A stretch of DNA of 64,000 nucleotides from Natrialbaceae archaeon AArc-T1-2 (GTDB taxonomy: Archaea; Halobacteriota; Halobacteria; Halobacteriales; Natrialbaceae): positions 2,170,001-2,234,000 of the forward strand of contig NZ_CP127174.1 in assembly GCF_030273315.1 (NCBI RefSeq), read 5' to 3'. The translations under genes and the position numbers were made by a program. Shown one piece after another: positions 1 through 9,295 of the stretch; positions within the stretch are counted from its first letter, which is position 1, and the number at the start of each line of letters is the position of its first letter. Below the pieces are notes generated by a model. It did no database searches. It saw nothing but the letters and a program-made list of their open reading frames with translations, and was not told the DNA's origin.

Positions 1-1372
1 GCTTCTCACCCGGGTCGTCCGTTCCGCTGCCGTCCCGCGAGCGATCGCGGACGCCGAAAGCGATCGTCAGCGTGTCCGCGACCCAGACCGCCGCCATGAG
101 CGCGAAGACGGTCGCGATGTCGACCCAGCCGGCGAGAAAGCCGCCCAGCAGCGGGCCGATCGCCTGGCCGGTCGAGTCCAGCCCGGAGTAGATTCCCGCC
201 AGGGTCCCCTCGCGGCCCTCGGGTGCCAGTTCGTACTGGAGCGCCCCGAACGCCGGCCCGCCGAGGCCGGAGACGACGCCGCCGAGAAAGAGCAACGCCG
301 GCGGGGCTGGACGCGTCTCGAAGACGAGCAGGCCAGCGATCACGACCGCCCAGCCGACCTTGCTCGCGATCAGCGGCGGCTTCCGGCCCACGCGGTCGGC
401 GACCGTCCCCCCGATTGGGGTAAACAGCACCATCCCGAGCCCGAAACAACTCCAGGCCAGGCTCACGTAGCCCGGCCCGGCGTCGACGGTCCCCTCGAGC
501 AGCGGTGCCAAAAGCGGGGCGAACGCCCCCGTTCCGAGCTGTGAGACGAGGACGCTGACCCCAGGCGCGACGATCGAGAGCGAGGCGAACGGACGCACGC
601 GAGACGCGTCGGGGATCGCGCGCTCGAGGGCAGCCTCGAGGCGACCTCGGGCGGAACGCTCACCCGTTCGGGCCCGGTTCGTCGGCTCTCCTTCGCTGCA
701 CTCCCGGGTGCTCGTCCGGTCCCGTCGCTCGATCGGCCGGAGGAAGGCAACGAGCGCGAGCGCGCTACAGAGCGTCGCCGCCCCGAGGACGGCAAACGGC
801 GCGGCGTGGCCGCCGACGAACGCGATCGCGCCGCCAACGGCGGGGCCGACCGCGAGCCCGAGCATCCCCGCAGTGCGGTAGGCGCCCATCGCCTGTCCGC
901 GTTCCTCGCCGGGGACGGTGTCGCCGATGTACGCCGTCGTCGCGGGTCCCTTCGCGGCCATTCCTAGGCCGTCGAGTGCCCGGAGCAGGAGGATCGACAG
1001 CGGCGACCACGCGAGCGCCAGCGCGATCACGGCAGCGCCGTTGAGCACCGCGCCGCCGACGATCAGCCGCCGCCGACCGATCCGGTCCGCCAGGTAGCCC
1101 GCGGGAAGCGACCCCAGCGCCCGCACCGCCGCGGGTGCCGCGAAGATCGCCCCGACCACCACCGGCCCGGCACCGAGGTCGTCGGCGTAGGTCGGCAACA
1201 GCGGCAGGACGATCGAGATCGACATCGTCCCGAAGAGGTTCGCGCTCGCGAGCAATGCGAGGTCGCGATCCTCGAGCTGGCCGATCGAGGCGTACTGGTC
1301 ACAGACCGCGCGGGCGAACGTCGCCGCGGCGGTCCGAGCCGCTCCTGTCAAACTTCTTTCATCTGTTTGCAT
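1..1372 (-). CDS. MFS transporter, 3' end outside the window
   Basis: Drug- or metabolite-exporting major facilitator protein of the cell membrane. About 457 codons are visible and the frame stays open to base 1, so the C-terminus lies beyond the window. Two classic MFS motif-A loops are readable, GYLADRIGRRR near residue 96 and GTVADRVGRK near 320, one per six-helix half, with hydrophobic helices around each and a charged central loop rich in Arg/Glu near residues 215-255. The ATG at 1372 gives a short polar N-terminus before the first helix. The substrate cannot be told from sequence. The family call is firm; only the 3' end is missing. Confidence 0.9.
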   Translation of the reverse strand, partial: MQTDERSLTGAARTAAATFARAVCDQYASIGQLEDRDLALLASANLFGTMSISIVLPLLPTYADDLGAGPVVVGAIFAAPAAVRALGSLPAGYLADRIGRRRLIVGGAVLNGAAVIALALAWSPLSILLLRALDGLGMAAKGPATTAYIGDTVPGEERGQAMGAYRTAGMLGLAVGPAVGGAIAFVGGHAAPFAVLGAATLCSALALVAFLRPIERRDRTSTRECSEGEPTNRARTGERSARGRLEAALERAIPDASRVRPFASLSIVAPGVSVLVSQLGTGAFAPLLAPLLEGTVDAGPGYVSLAWSCFGLGMVLFTPIGGTVADRVGRKPPLIASKVGWAVVIAGLLVFETRPAPPALLFLGGVVSGLGGPAFGALQYELAPEGREGTLAGIYSGLDSTGQAIGPLLGGFLAGWVDIATVFALMAAVWVADTLTIAFGVRDRSRDGSGTDDPGEK

Positions 1373-1847
1373 CGTATAGCTGTCGCTGTTCGCGTCGGTT
1401 CGCCCCGCCGAGGTCGTGTACGACGGTCGACGCCGGCACGAACCCGGCACGGAGGCGTCGCTACGGCTTGTGACCGAACGACCTCGAGAACGCGAACACG
1501 TGTGGGATCGACCGCCGGCAGGTGCGACGACGGTCGCCGACGAGTGCGAAGGTCGACAACCAGCGGGCGCGACGGTCGACTGCGTGCAGTCGGCTCGAGG
1601 CGTCCGGACGGATCGTCTTCGAGCCCGACGCCGGCCGACCGCGAACGTACCCTCCCCCGTGTGTGGCGTTCGGCAGTTCACGGACGGGGGAGCGCTACCC
1701 GGGCTGTTCGACAGCAGGAGACGGAACAGTGCCGAGTAGCCAACTGCAGACAGTCCCCGGAGCGACGGCGGACCCGTCAGAAGCGAGTGTTGGTGGTCAT
1801 TCTGACCGTGCGATCGATGTCAACAGGAGAATACGTGAACGTTTCGA
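1373..1847. other. intergenic gap, about 475 bp
   Basis: The start of the MFS gene and the 3' end of the P450 gene flank this gap. Open frames are present but arginine/proline-rich with no domain signature, as expected from GC-rich noncoding DNA. I see no RNA gene, clear repeat or zinc-finger micro-ORF. Confidence 0.5.
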
Positions 1848-3179
1848 TCAGTCCGATCGCTCACGGACGACCAGTTCGATCGGCTCCGACGGCGACAGCG
1901 TCGTCGATAGCCCAAGGTCGACCGTCCTGGACTGGTCGGGTGCCAGCTCGAAGCGGTACCGGCGGGCGATCGTCGCGACGGCCAGCCGGAGGGTGAGCGT
2001 CGCCAGCCGGCGGCCGATACAGGAGCGCGGGCCGACGCCGAAGGGGACGTACGCGAACTCCTCGGCCGGGACGTCCTCGTCGGCCCACCGTTCCGGACGG
2101 AACTGCTCGGGTTCGTCCCACCAGCGCTCGTCGCGGTGGAGCGTGTAGACGGGCAACAACAGCTCCGTGCCGGCCGGCACCTCATAGCCCCGGATCGTGA
2201 CGTCCGCGTTCGGCTCGCGCCAGAGTTCGAACACCGGCGGGTAGAGCCGGAGCGTCTCGTCGACGACTGACGCGACGTAGGAGTCCGGCCCCGGCGATGA
2301 AAGCGAGGGCTCGCCCTCGAGGTCGTCGACTTCGCTCGCCAGTCTCTCGGCGACCTCGGGCGTCCGGGCGAGCGAGAACCACGCGAACTCGAGGGCGGTC
2401 GCCGTCGGCCCGTGGCCGGCGAAAAGAAGCGTGAACAGCTGGTCTTTCAGCTCCTGGTCGGAGAGCTCTCCCTCGTCGGCCGCGTCGACGAGGGCCCCGA
2501 GCACGTCGAAACCCGCCGATTCGGTCTCGCCGTCCCCCTCGCGTCGGTCGGCGATAGCCCGCTCGAGCGTCCCGTCGAACCGGTCGACGGCGGCGTCGAA
2601 CCGGCGGTTCGTCCGCGTGGGCACCCAGTCGGGGACGAACAGCGCGGGCATCTCGAAGCGATCCGCCATCGCCGCGACGAGTTCGTTCGTGGCCGCCGAC
2701 AGCGGTTCGTACCCGTCGCCGAACAGCGTCGCGCCGAAGATCGAGGCGGTCAGCGTTCGCATCTCCGCGCCGACGTCGATCCGCTGGCCGTCCTCCCAGC
2801 GGTCGACGTGACGGCGGGTCTCGGCGACGATCTCGTCGGCGAAACTCGAGACCCGCCGTGCGTCGAAGGCGGGCTCGAGACTCGACCGGATGCGACGCCA
2901 CTGCTCACCTTCGGCCGAGATCACCGCCGTCTCCGCCACGTCGGCAAGCGCCTCGCTCAACACGTCCGCCTTCCGGAATCGGTCGCTCTCGCTCAACAGC
3001 ACTCGTTCGAACGCCGCCGGGTGGGTCACGAGGTAGGGCTCCCGCCGGAGTATCCGCATCCGGACGACGTCGCCCTCGCTCGCGGCCCGTTCGGTGACCC
3101 CCCACGGATCGCGGGCCATCCCGAGCGCGTTTCCCACGACTGGCAACCCCTCGACGGCCGGAACGTCTGATTCGCTCAT
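1848..3179 (-). CDS. cytochrome P450
   Basis: Soluble P450 monooxygenase of 443 residues. Readable landmarks in order: I-helix AGHGPTA (the usual acid/Thr pair of AGxxT is altered to G-P-T), K-helix ETLR, FRPERW, and the haem loop FGVGPRSCIGRR, whose Cys ligates haem. The ATG at 3179 (start MSESDVPAVEG) is chosen because upstream codons give an Arg-rich stretch unlike any P450. The substrate is unknown. It is divergent from a Bat-type regulator at 3263, with only 83 bp between them, so co-regulation is plausible. No ferredoxin or reductase gene is adjacent. Confidence 0.93.
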   Translation of the reverse strand: MSESDVPAVEGLPVVGNALGMARDPWGVTERAASEGDVVRMRILRREPYLVTHPAAFERVLLSESDRFRKADVLSEALADVAETAVISAEGEQWRRIRSSLEPAFDARRVSSFADEIVAETRRHVDRWEDGQRIDVGAEMRTLTASIFGATLFGDGYEPLSAATNELVAAMADRFEMPALFVPDWVPTRTNRRFDAAVDRFDGTLERAIADRREGDGETESAGFDVLGALVDAADEGELSDQELKDQLFTLLFAGHGPTATALEFAWFSLARTPEVAERLASEVDDLEGEPSLSSPGPDSYVASVVDETLRLYPPVFELWREPNADVTIRGYEVPAGTELLLPVYTLHRDERWWDEPEQFRPERWADEDVPAEEFAYVPFGVGPRSCIGRRLATLTLRLAVATIARRYRFELAPDQSRTVDLGLSTTLSPSEPIELVVRERSD

Positions 3180-3233
3180 ACATCCAGGTCGATCGCGTCC
3201 CTCGAAGCCGATTGTCGCGAACAGGCTAGGACA

Positions 3234-3239
3234 TTTATG
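3234..3239 (+). promoter_or_regulatory. TATA-like box of the Bat-type regulator
   Basis: TTTATG lies 24-29 bp before the ATG at 3263, the spacing expected for a leaderless haloarchaeal transcript. Read on the other strand (CATAAA), it lies about 55 bp before the P450 start and could serve both genes. Confidence 0.5.
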
Positions 3240-3262
3240 AGTGCCGTCTGTACGAACGGACG

Positions 3263-3919
3263 ATGAAGTCCGTCCGGCTCGTCGTCGAGTACGACGCGGA
3301 GACGATGCACCCAGCTCACGAACTGGTGTGTGAATCGCCCCGGATCGAGCGGGAGTACCTGCTCGAGGGACGCGCCGACGACGGCGTCGAGACGATCCTG
3401 AGCTACGTCGAGGGCGACCTCGAGCCCTACGAACGGACACTCGAGGCGACGTCCGGACTCCTCGAGTACGACCTCCGGCCGACGGGCGACGGCGGCTTCT
3501 TCGTCTACGCACGCTCGGAACTCGGCGACAGCGGCCGCTCGCTCGAGCGCGCGTTCGATCAGGAGACGATCGTCGTCGTGCCGCCGATCGAGTTCCGACC
3601 CGACCGGACGATGCGACTGACGCTCATCGGCCACCCCGAAGACCTGCAGGCGACGATCGACAACTTTCCCCCGGGGATCGATGCGACCGTCAGCTGGATC
3701 GGCGACCACGCCCAGGCCGTCGAGGGACGCCTGACCGACCGTCAGCGCGAAGCGCTCCAGGTCGCCTGGGACCGGGGCTACTACGACGTGCCCCGGGAGG
3801 GAGACCTCGAGACGGTCGCCGAGGAACTCGGGATTACGACGGCGACGGCCTCGACGCTGCTCCGACGGGCGGAGGCGCGGCTGGTCGAGGACGCGCTGGA
3901 GTGGAACCGGCAGGGATGA
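3263..3919 (+). CDS. Bat-type helix-turn-helix regulator (HTH_10)
   Basis: Transcription regulator of 218 residues. The N-terminal 150 residues resemble the input half of bacterio-opsin-activator-like proteins. The C-terminus carries the HTH_10 signature: LTDRQREALQVAWDRGYYDVP, then LETVAEELGITTATASTLLRRAE, a sigma-70 region-4-like DNA-binding helix pair. No membrane segment or PAS/GAF domain is evident. It is divergent from the P450 gene, which makes that gene the first candidate target, but this is inference from position. Homologues are numerous in haloarchaea and their ligands are mostly unknown. Confidence 0.88.
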   Translation: MKSVRLVVEYDAETMHPAHELVCESPRIEREYLLEGRADDGVETILSYVEGDLEPYERTLEATSGLLEYDLRPTGDGGFFVYARSELGDSGRSLERAFDQETIVVVPPIEFRPDRTMRLTLIGHPEDLQATIDNFPPGIDATVSWIGDHAQAVEGRLTDRQREALQVAWDRGYYDVPREGDLETVAEELGITTATASTLLRRAEARLVEDALEWNRQG

Positions 3920-3946
3920 CGCGACGTACCGGAGCCGTCGACGTCG

Positions 3947-4375
3947 TTACCGGGTGCCTTCGTCCGGATCGCTGTCCGACGTCAGACTCCAGTCGGTGTA
4001 GAACGTCAGTGCGACCGCAGTCGTCACCGCCGCGAGAAAGACGAGCGCCTCGGCGGCCAGCATCGTCGGCGCGAGCTCGAGACGGTGGCCGGAGAGACCA
4101 CTCAGCCACCCGAAGAGCGACCAGCACGCAACCGTCGCGACGGCGAACGCGAAATACGACGACGGTCCCCGATCGCCGTACTGGTCGAGTCCGGCCGCAA
4201 CGACGAGGAGACCGACCCCGGCAGCCGGTGAGACGAGGTCGACGCCGGTGACGAGCGAGACGTCTCGGGCGATCGACGACAACGGTGCGAACGCGAACGC
4301 GAGCGAGACCGCGATCGCGACGACGCGACCGAGCCGGGCGATCGAGTCGGCGGCCGCGTCGAGAGGCCCCGTCAC
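3947..4375 (-). CDS. small integral membrane protein
   Basis: A 142-residue protein with about four hydrophobic segments (near residues 15-38, 44-62, 75-92 and 103-125) and a charged tail. I do not recognise a family. The GTG at 4375 overlaps the TGA stop of the upstream PQQ-propeller gene (GTGA), which indicates translational coupling and decides the start. The partner is an exported propeller protein, so a role at the cell surface together with it is plausible but unproven. Confidence 0.72.
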   Translation of the reverse strand: MTGPLDAAADSIARLGRVVAIAVSLAFAFAPLSSIARDVSLVTGVDLVSPAAGVGLLVVAAGLDQYGDRGPSSYFAFAVATVACWSLFGWLSGLSGHRLELAPTMLAAEALVFLAAVTTAVALTFYTDWSLTSDSDPDEGTR

Positions 4376-5568
4376 GGCCGACGCACCTCGTACACTGCCT
4401 CGCCGATCCGGTGATAGACGACGTCGCCGGAGACGAGCGGCGTCGTCTCGATCCGCGACGGCCTCGAGGTGGGTGACGTCATCTCGGGCTCGACGGCGAA
4501 CCGACGCTCGCCGTCCGTCGCGTCGAGCGCCAGTAGTCCGTCGGCCGTGGCGACGTAGACGGTGTCGTCGCCGACCGCAATGCCGGACTCGGCCGCGGTC
4601 TCGACGGTCCAGCGGTCGTCGCTTGCGAGGTCGACGCCGGTCACCGCCTCCTCCCACGGGTCGGTGACGTAGACGCGCTCCCCGTCGGGGCCGACCGCGA
4701 GACCACCCGCGGCGGGCACCCCCTCGAGCGTCGCCCGCCTCTCGCCGGTCGCCGCCTCGAGGACGACGACGCCCTCGTGGCCGGTGACGAGCGCCCGATC
4801 CTCGCAAGCGACGACCTGCGATCCGAGCGAGAGCGAGAACCCGTCGGGCGTTCCCGACCACACCGTCTCGCCCGTCTCGAGGTCGACCCCGGCGAGTTTT
4901 AGCTCGAGGTTTCGGTTCTCCCGTCTCCGCACGGCAACGATGACGTCCCCGGTCGCACCGGCGTCGTGCCACTGGCCGGGGGATCGCCAGCGTTCGGTTC
5001 CGGTCTCGGTCTCGAGTGCGATCACCCGGCGGTTCCCATCGAGGAAGCTGCTGAAACAGAGGAGGCTTCCAGCGAGCGTCGTCGCGTGGATGCTCCCGTC
5101 GGTGCGGTAGCGCCACCGGAGACGGCGGGTCTCGAGGTCGACGGCGTTCACGTAGACGCTCCGGGAGGGAAGAAACGCCGTCGCGTCGCGAACGCGCGGG
5201 CTCGCGTCGAGCGACCACCGGCGATCCGCGGGGGCGAAGCGCCACTGCTGGTCACCAGACGCCGTGTCGATCGCGACCAGACGACGGTCGCCGGGGACGA
5301 GCAGCGTCTCGTCCCACTGTGCGAACCCGGAGAAGCCGCCCGAATCAGTCGTGTCGATCCGTCGTTCCCAGCCGATCTCGCCGTCGGTCCGGGGACCTGG
5401 ATCGGTCGTCGAGGCCGTGTTACCGCCGTCCCGTTCGGGGTGGTGCCATCCCGGTGACCGCGTCGCCGGCTCGCGGTCGGGCTGGGCGCCGATCCGACGG
5501 ACCGCGACGCTGCCGACGAGCGCGGCGGCGGCCGTCCCGAGAAGGCGGCGTCTGTCGATGGAGGGCAT
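4372..5568 (-). CDS. exported PQQ-like beta-propeller protein
   Basis: A 398-residue protein that starts with a twin-arginine signal (DRRRLLGTAAAALVG), so it is probably exported folded by Tat. The mature part is built of repeated blades of the type GDDTVYVATADGLLALDATDGE and LETGETVW, the PQQ-binding-like (BamB/quinoprotein) repeat. No dehydrogenase catalytic acid is obvious, so a scaffold or binding role is as likely as enzymatic activity. The ATG at 5568 is taken because it places the RR pair just after the start. It forms an operon with the overlapping membrane-protein gene. Confidence 0.85.
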   Translation of the reverse strand: MPSIDRRRLLGTAAAALVGSVAVRRIGAQPDREPATRSPGWHHPERDGGNTASTTDPGPRTDGEIGWERRIDTTDSGGFSGFAQWDETLLVPGDRRLVAIDTASGDQQWRFAPADRRWSLDASPRVRDATAFLPSRSVYVNAVDLETRRLRWRYRTDGSIHATTLAGSLLCFSSFLDGNRRVIALETETGTERWRSPGQWHDAGATGDVIVAVRRRENRNLELKLAGVDLETGETVWSGTPDGFSLSLGSQVVACEDRALVTGHEGVVVLEAATGERRATLEGVPAAGGLAVGPDGERVYVTDPWEEAVTGVDLASDDRWTVETAAESGIAVGDDTVYVATADGLLALDATDGERRFAVEPEMTSPTSRPSRIETTPLVSGDVVYHRIGEAVYEVRRP

Positions 5569-5690
5569 CGTTCGACGATGTCGGGTACGATGACATGTGT
5601 GTTTCGCTACCGACGGCGACCGCGTCGTGCCGATCGGCCGCCTCGAGTCACACCGACAGCCTCTTTCGCGCGCCACCATCCAGTTCCAGT

Positions 5691-7448
5691 ATGACCGACT
5701 ACTTCGAGATCCACGAGCGCGACGGGGCCGCCCGCCTGGGTGAGCTCCGGCTCGAAACGTCCGTCCGGACGCCCGCGCTCGTCGACGACGTCCTCGCAGA
5801 CGCCGGCTCGCTGTGGGCGAGCGACCGCGAGGTGCCCGACGGCGACGACGCCCGCCTCACGGTGTTGCCACACCGGGCGTTCCCGGGCGGGACCGCCGCG
5901 GAGGTTCAGGAATCGTTCGCCGTCGACCACCCCGACGTCGAGTACCCGAGCGCCGCGGTCGTCTCGAGCGAGAGTGCGACGGACCACGGCACGGACGCCT
6001 ACGTCCTCTCGGACGTCCAATCGATCGTCGGCCACGGCGCGGCGCTCGTCGAGGCCGTCGTCGACGCCCGCGAGGCAGTTCCCGAGGACACCGCAGTGAT
6101 CTTCTCCGGCGTCGCCACACCCCGAAACGTCGCCACCCTCGCATACGCTGGCGTCGACTGTTTCGACGCCTCGAGAGCGATCGTAAACGGTACGCAGGGG
6201 ACGTACCTCACGACCGAGAACGAGTACTTCCTCGAGGATCTCGAGGAACTGCCCTGTTCGTGTCCGGCCTGTCGAACGCCTCGTGAGGAGTTTACCCGGG
6301 AGGACTGCGTCGAACACAACCGCAACGCGCTCGCAGCCGAACTTGCCGTCGTCCGCCAGCGCATTCGAGAGGGGCGGCTGCGCGATTACGTGGAGGGCCA
6401 GGCCCGCCACGACCAGTGGCTCACCGCGACGATGCGCGAACTCGACGATCAGTGGGGCTACCTCGAGGAACGGACGCCGATCCTCAGAGAGGCCGAGATC
6501 ACCGCAGCGACCGAGGACACGCTCCGTCGGGTGGAAATCCAGCGCTACGCCGACCGGGTGACCACGCGCTATCGCAACCGGTTTTCGAACCCACTCGTGC
6601 TCGTCCCCTGCTCCGCTCGAAAGCCCTACAGCGACTCCCAGAGTCACAAGCAGTTTCACGACGCCGTCCAGTGGCGCGCTCACCTCGTCTCGATGACCAG
6701 CCCGATCGGCGTCGTTCCCCAAGAACTCGAGACCACCTACCCCGCCCAGCACTACGACACCGTCGTCACGGGCCGGTGGTCGGAAGACGAGATCGAGTTC
6801 GTGAGCGAAGTCCTCCGGCGATACCTCGAGCGCAACTCCTATCCCGACATCGTCGCCCACGTCCCCGACGAGGGCTACCGCGACATCGTAGAGCGGGTCG
6901 AGGACGAACTCGACCTCGAGATCACCTACACCGTCGACGCAGGCGCACACCCGACCGACGACGCCTCGCTCGCGAACCTCCGAGAAGCACTGTCGGGCGA
7001 GCTCAAATACTCGAAACGCGAACGCGAGCACAACACTGTCCGGGCCATCGCGGACTACCTGCTCGGCGACGGCGCGGGCGACGACCTCTTCGAAGACATC
7101 AAAACGACCAGTCGCTATCCGAAGATCCAGGTCCGCGACCGTGCGAACACCCAGCTCGCGACGATGGTCGCCCGCTACGGGACGCTGTCGTTCACGCTCG
7201 AGGGCGCGAAGCGATGGGTCGAGAGCGACGCACCCACCAAACGCGTCGAAATCGACGGCTTCGTCCCCCACGGCAGCGTCCTCGCGCCGGGCGTCGTCGA
7301 CGCCGACGAGGAGATCCGGGTGGGTGACGAGGTCGTCGTCGAGGGTCCCAAGGCGTTCGCCGTCGGCCGCGCAGAGATGTTCGGCCGCGAGATGGTCGAG
7401 AGTTCACGCGGCGTCGCGTGTGAGATCCGCCACGTCGAAGAGACGTAA
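5691..7448 (+). CDS. arcS: archaeosine synthase subunit alpha (ArcS)
   Basis: TGT-paralogue of 585 residues that converts preQ0 at position 15 of archaeal tRNA towards archaeosine. The N-terminal part resembles tRNA-guanine transglycosylase without its full active site. It contains a cysteine cluster (CSCPACRT...DC, near residues 187-205), the ArcS core motif PCSARKPYSDSQSH near residue 305, and a C-terminal PUA RNA-binding domain (about 505-580, KRVEIDGFVPHGSVLAPGV). The ATG at 5691 starts MTDYFEIHERDG, the family N-terminus; longer upstream frames are Arg/Ser-rich and not conserved in type. No tgtA lies beside it. Confidence 0.93.
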   Translation: MTDYFEIHERDGAARLGELRLETSVRTPALVDDVLADAGSLWASDREVPDGDDARLTVLPHRAFPGGTAAEVQESFAVDHPDVEYPSAAVVSSESATDHGTDAYVLSDVQSIVGHGAALVEAVVDAREAVPEDTAVIFSGVATPRNVATLAYAGVDCFDASRAIVNGTQGTYLTTENEYFLEDLEELPCSCPACRTPREEFTREDCVEHNRNALAAELAVVRQRIREGRLRDYVEGQARHDQWLTATMRELDDQWGYLEERTPILREAEITAATEDTLRRVEIQRYADRVTTRYRNRFSNPLVLVPCSARKPYSDSQSHKQFHDAVQWRAHLVSMTSPIGVVPQELETTYPAQHYDTVVTGRWSEDEIEFVSEVLRRYLERNSYPDIVAHVPDEGYRDIVERVEDELDLEITYTVDAGAHPTDDASLANLREALSGELKYSKREREHNTVRAIADYLLGDGAGDDLFEDIKTTSRYPKIQVRDRANTQLATMVARYGTLSFTLEGAKRWVESDAPTKRVEIDGFVPHGSVLAPGVVDADEEIRVGDEVVVEGPKAFAVGRAEMFGREMVESSRGVACEIRHVEET

Positions 7449-7458
7449 CCCGGCCGAA

Positions 7459-9180
7459 CTACTGCGTGTCCTTCTCGACGACGAGGTCCTCGAGGACGAG
7501 CACGTCGAGTCCCATCCCGTAGAAGTCCTTGAGCGCCTGGGTCGGCGTCCGGACGATCGGTTCGGCGTGGTCGTTGAACGAGGTGTTGAGCACGACCGCC
7601 ACGCCGGTGATGTCGGCGAACTCGGAGATGAGCCGATGATAGCGGGGGTGCTGGTCTTCCCGGACCGTCTGGGGTCGCGTCGAGTCGTCGGCCGGGTGCA
7701 AGACGGCCGCGAGGTCGTCGGTCGTTTCAGGGTCGACGTCGTAGGCGTCGATCATGAACGGTGCCGGCTGTCCGTCGACGAGGTAGTCACTCGCCGCCTC
7801 CTCGAGCATCGAGGGGGCGAACGGCCGCCACTCCTCGCGGTGTTTGACGAACCGATTGACCCGGTCTCGAGATTCGGCGGTTCGAGGATCGGCGAGGATG
7901 CTCCTGGCTCCGAGCGCTCGTGGCCCCATCTCCATTCGTCCCTGAAACCAGCCGACGAGCTGACCGTCTGCGAGCCGTTCGGCGACGTATCGCTCGAGGT
8001 CGTCGGGCTCTGCGTACGCGATCTTGTTCGTCTCGAGGGTCGATCTGATCCCGTCGGTCTCGTAGGCGGGGCCGAAGTAGACCGTCGTCTGGCGGTCGAC
8101 GTCCGCCGGACGCTGCGTTGCCCACCCCGCCCCGAGTGCGAGCCCTGCGTCGTGGGCGACGGGCTGGACGAAGACGTCGTCGACGAGCGGCGACTCCCGA
8201 ACGCGCTTGTTCAGTTTGCAGTTGAGCGCGACGCCGCCTGCGAGCGCGACGTTCGCGGCCCCGAGCCGTTCGACGGCCGTCTCCACGATCTCGACGACCG
8301 TCTCCTCGAGCAGTTTCTGAGCCGTGTGTGCGAGGTCTTTCTCCCACTGGTCGAACTCGCCGGGCGTCTCCGTTCGCGGGCGACCGAAGGCGTCCTCGAG
8401 CAACGCGACGCCGTGGCCAGTTCCCCATCGCTTCGTCAGTTTGGTGACGTCGTAGTCGACGCCGGTGTCGATCAGGCTCCGCAAGACGCGTTCGATCTCG
8501 GGGTTGTCCTCGCCGTACGGTGCAAGCCCCATCACCTTCCCTTCGCCGTTGAACATCCGGTAGCCGAGATACTCCGTCACGATGGCAAAAAAGAGTCCGA
8601 GGCTGTTGGGGTGTTCGTACGTACGCACGCGCTCGAGTCGCTCGCTGTCGGCGTCCCAGATCACCGTCGAGTCGTACTCGCCTTTGGCGTCGACCGTGAG
8701 GACGACTCCCTCGTCGAATCCGGAGGGGTGAAACGCGCTCGCAGCGTGACAGCGGTGGTGGGCGATCGTTTCGATCGGTGGAACAGGTGTGGCGAACGAC
8801 TCGAGGCGGGCTTCGACCTGGCGCGTCGGAACGAACCGACTCCGGACCTGGGCAACGAGCGTTTGCTCTAGCGCGGAGAGCTTTCGACCCAGCCCGGGTG
8901 CTCGAATCGCGTCGGTGAGATAGTGCGAAGCGATTTCACCCTGAAGCTGTGGATCGTACGGCAGCAGAATGTGCTCGAGGTCGGAAAGATCGAGGTCGCG
9001 ATAATCGAGACACGCCCGAATCGCGTGCTCGGGGAAGGTCTCCGTCGCGTGTTTTTCGCGCGTGTATCGCTCTTCTTCGACGCCGAAGACGGGAGTGCCG
9101 TCTTCGAAGAGAACAGCACTCGGATCGTGCTGGCCGTAGAGACCGATTGCGGGTTTAAATGCAAGTCGATAGTCTGTCAT
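7459..9180 (-). CDS. NodU/TobZ-family O-carbamoyltransferase
   Basis: Enzyme of 573 residues that transfers a carbamoyl group from carbamoyl phosphate, via carbamoyl-AMP, to a hydroxyl of a sugar or natural product. The N-terminal Kae1-like domain shows AHHRCHAASAF near residue 145 (metal-binding His residues). ALAGGVALNCKLNKR and the C-terminal carbamoyltransferase domain motif WFQGRMEMGPRALGARSI follow. The length fits the family. No glycosyltransferase or biosynthetic cluster is adjacent, so the acceptor is unknown. It is divergent from a small HTH regulator across a perfect inverted repeat (9236-9262). Confidence 0.9.
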   Translation of the reverse strand: MTDYRLAFKPAIGLYGQHDPSAVLFEDGTPVFGVEEERYTREKHATETFPEHAIRACLDYRDLDLSDLEHILLPYDPQLQGEIASHYLTDAIRAPGLGRKLSALEQTLVAQVRSRFVPTRQVEARLESFATPVPPIETIAHHRCHAASAFHPSGFDEGVVLTVDAKGEYDSTVIWDADSERLERVRTYEHPNSLGLFFAIVTEYLGYRMFNGEGKVMGLAPYGEDNPEIERVLRSLIDTGVDYDVTKLTKRWGTGHGVALLEDAFGRPRTETPGEFDQWEKDLAHTAQKLLEETVVEIVETAVERLGAANVALAGGVALNCKLNKRVRESPLVDDVFVQPVAHDAGLALGAGWATQRPADVDRQTTVYFGPAYETDGIRSTLETNKIAYAEPDDLERYVAERLADGQLVGWFQGRMEMGPRALGARSILADPRTAESRDRVNRFVKHREEWRPFAPSMLEEAASDYLVDGQPAPFMIDAYDVDPETTDDLAAVLHPADDSTRPQTVREDQHPRYHRLISEFADITGVAVVLNTSFNDHAEPIVRTPTQALKDFYGMGLDVLVLEDLVVEKDTQ

Positions 9181-9235
9181 GTCTCGTGAAGGTAACGCAA
9201 CCTAGACCAAAATTGAGCGGAGACAAAATGACAGT

Positions 9236-9262
9236 GACGATTTGCTGATCCAGCAAATCGTC
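9236..9262. promoter_or_regulatory. perfect 12-bp inverted repeat, candidate operator
   Basis: GACGATTTGCTG and CAGCAAATCGTC are exact reverse complements separated by ATC. The site lies 56 bp before the carbamoyltransferase start and just upstream of the TATA-like box of the HTH gene. Its size (two 12-bp half-sites) fits a dimeric winged-helix protein. The HTH protein encoded next to it is the obvious candidate to bind here. Confidence 0.7.
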
Positions 9263-9265
9263 GCC

Positions 9266-9271
9266 TATTTG
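9266..9271 (+). promoter_or_regulatory. TATA-like box of the HTH gene
   Basis: TATTTG lies 25-30 bp before the GTG at 9296. This supports that GTG as a leaderless start and argues against the TTG at 9242, which lies inside the inverted repeat. Confidence 0.5.
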
Positions 9272-9295
9272 TTCGGATACATCGATTGTATCCTC

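Noticed and set aside
5607-7271. Long open frame of about 550 codons on the minus strand over arcS
   Set aside because: Antisense shadow of a GC-rich gene; the plus strand carries all ArcS motifs and the antisense product has low-complexity Val/Arg/Asp composition.
9242-9295. TTG at 9242 as start of the HTH gene
   Set aside because: It lies inside the perfect inverted repeat and upstream of the TATA-like box; the GTG at 9296 has correct promoter spacing.
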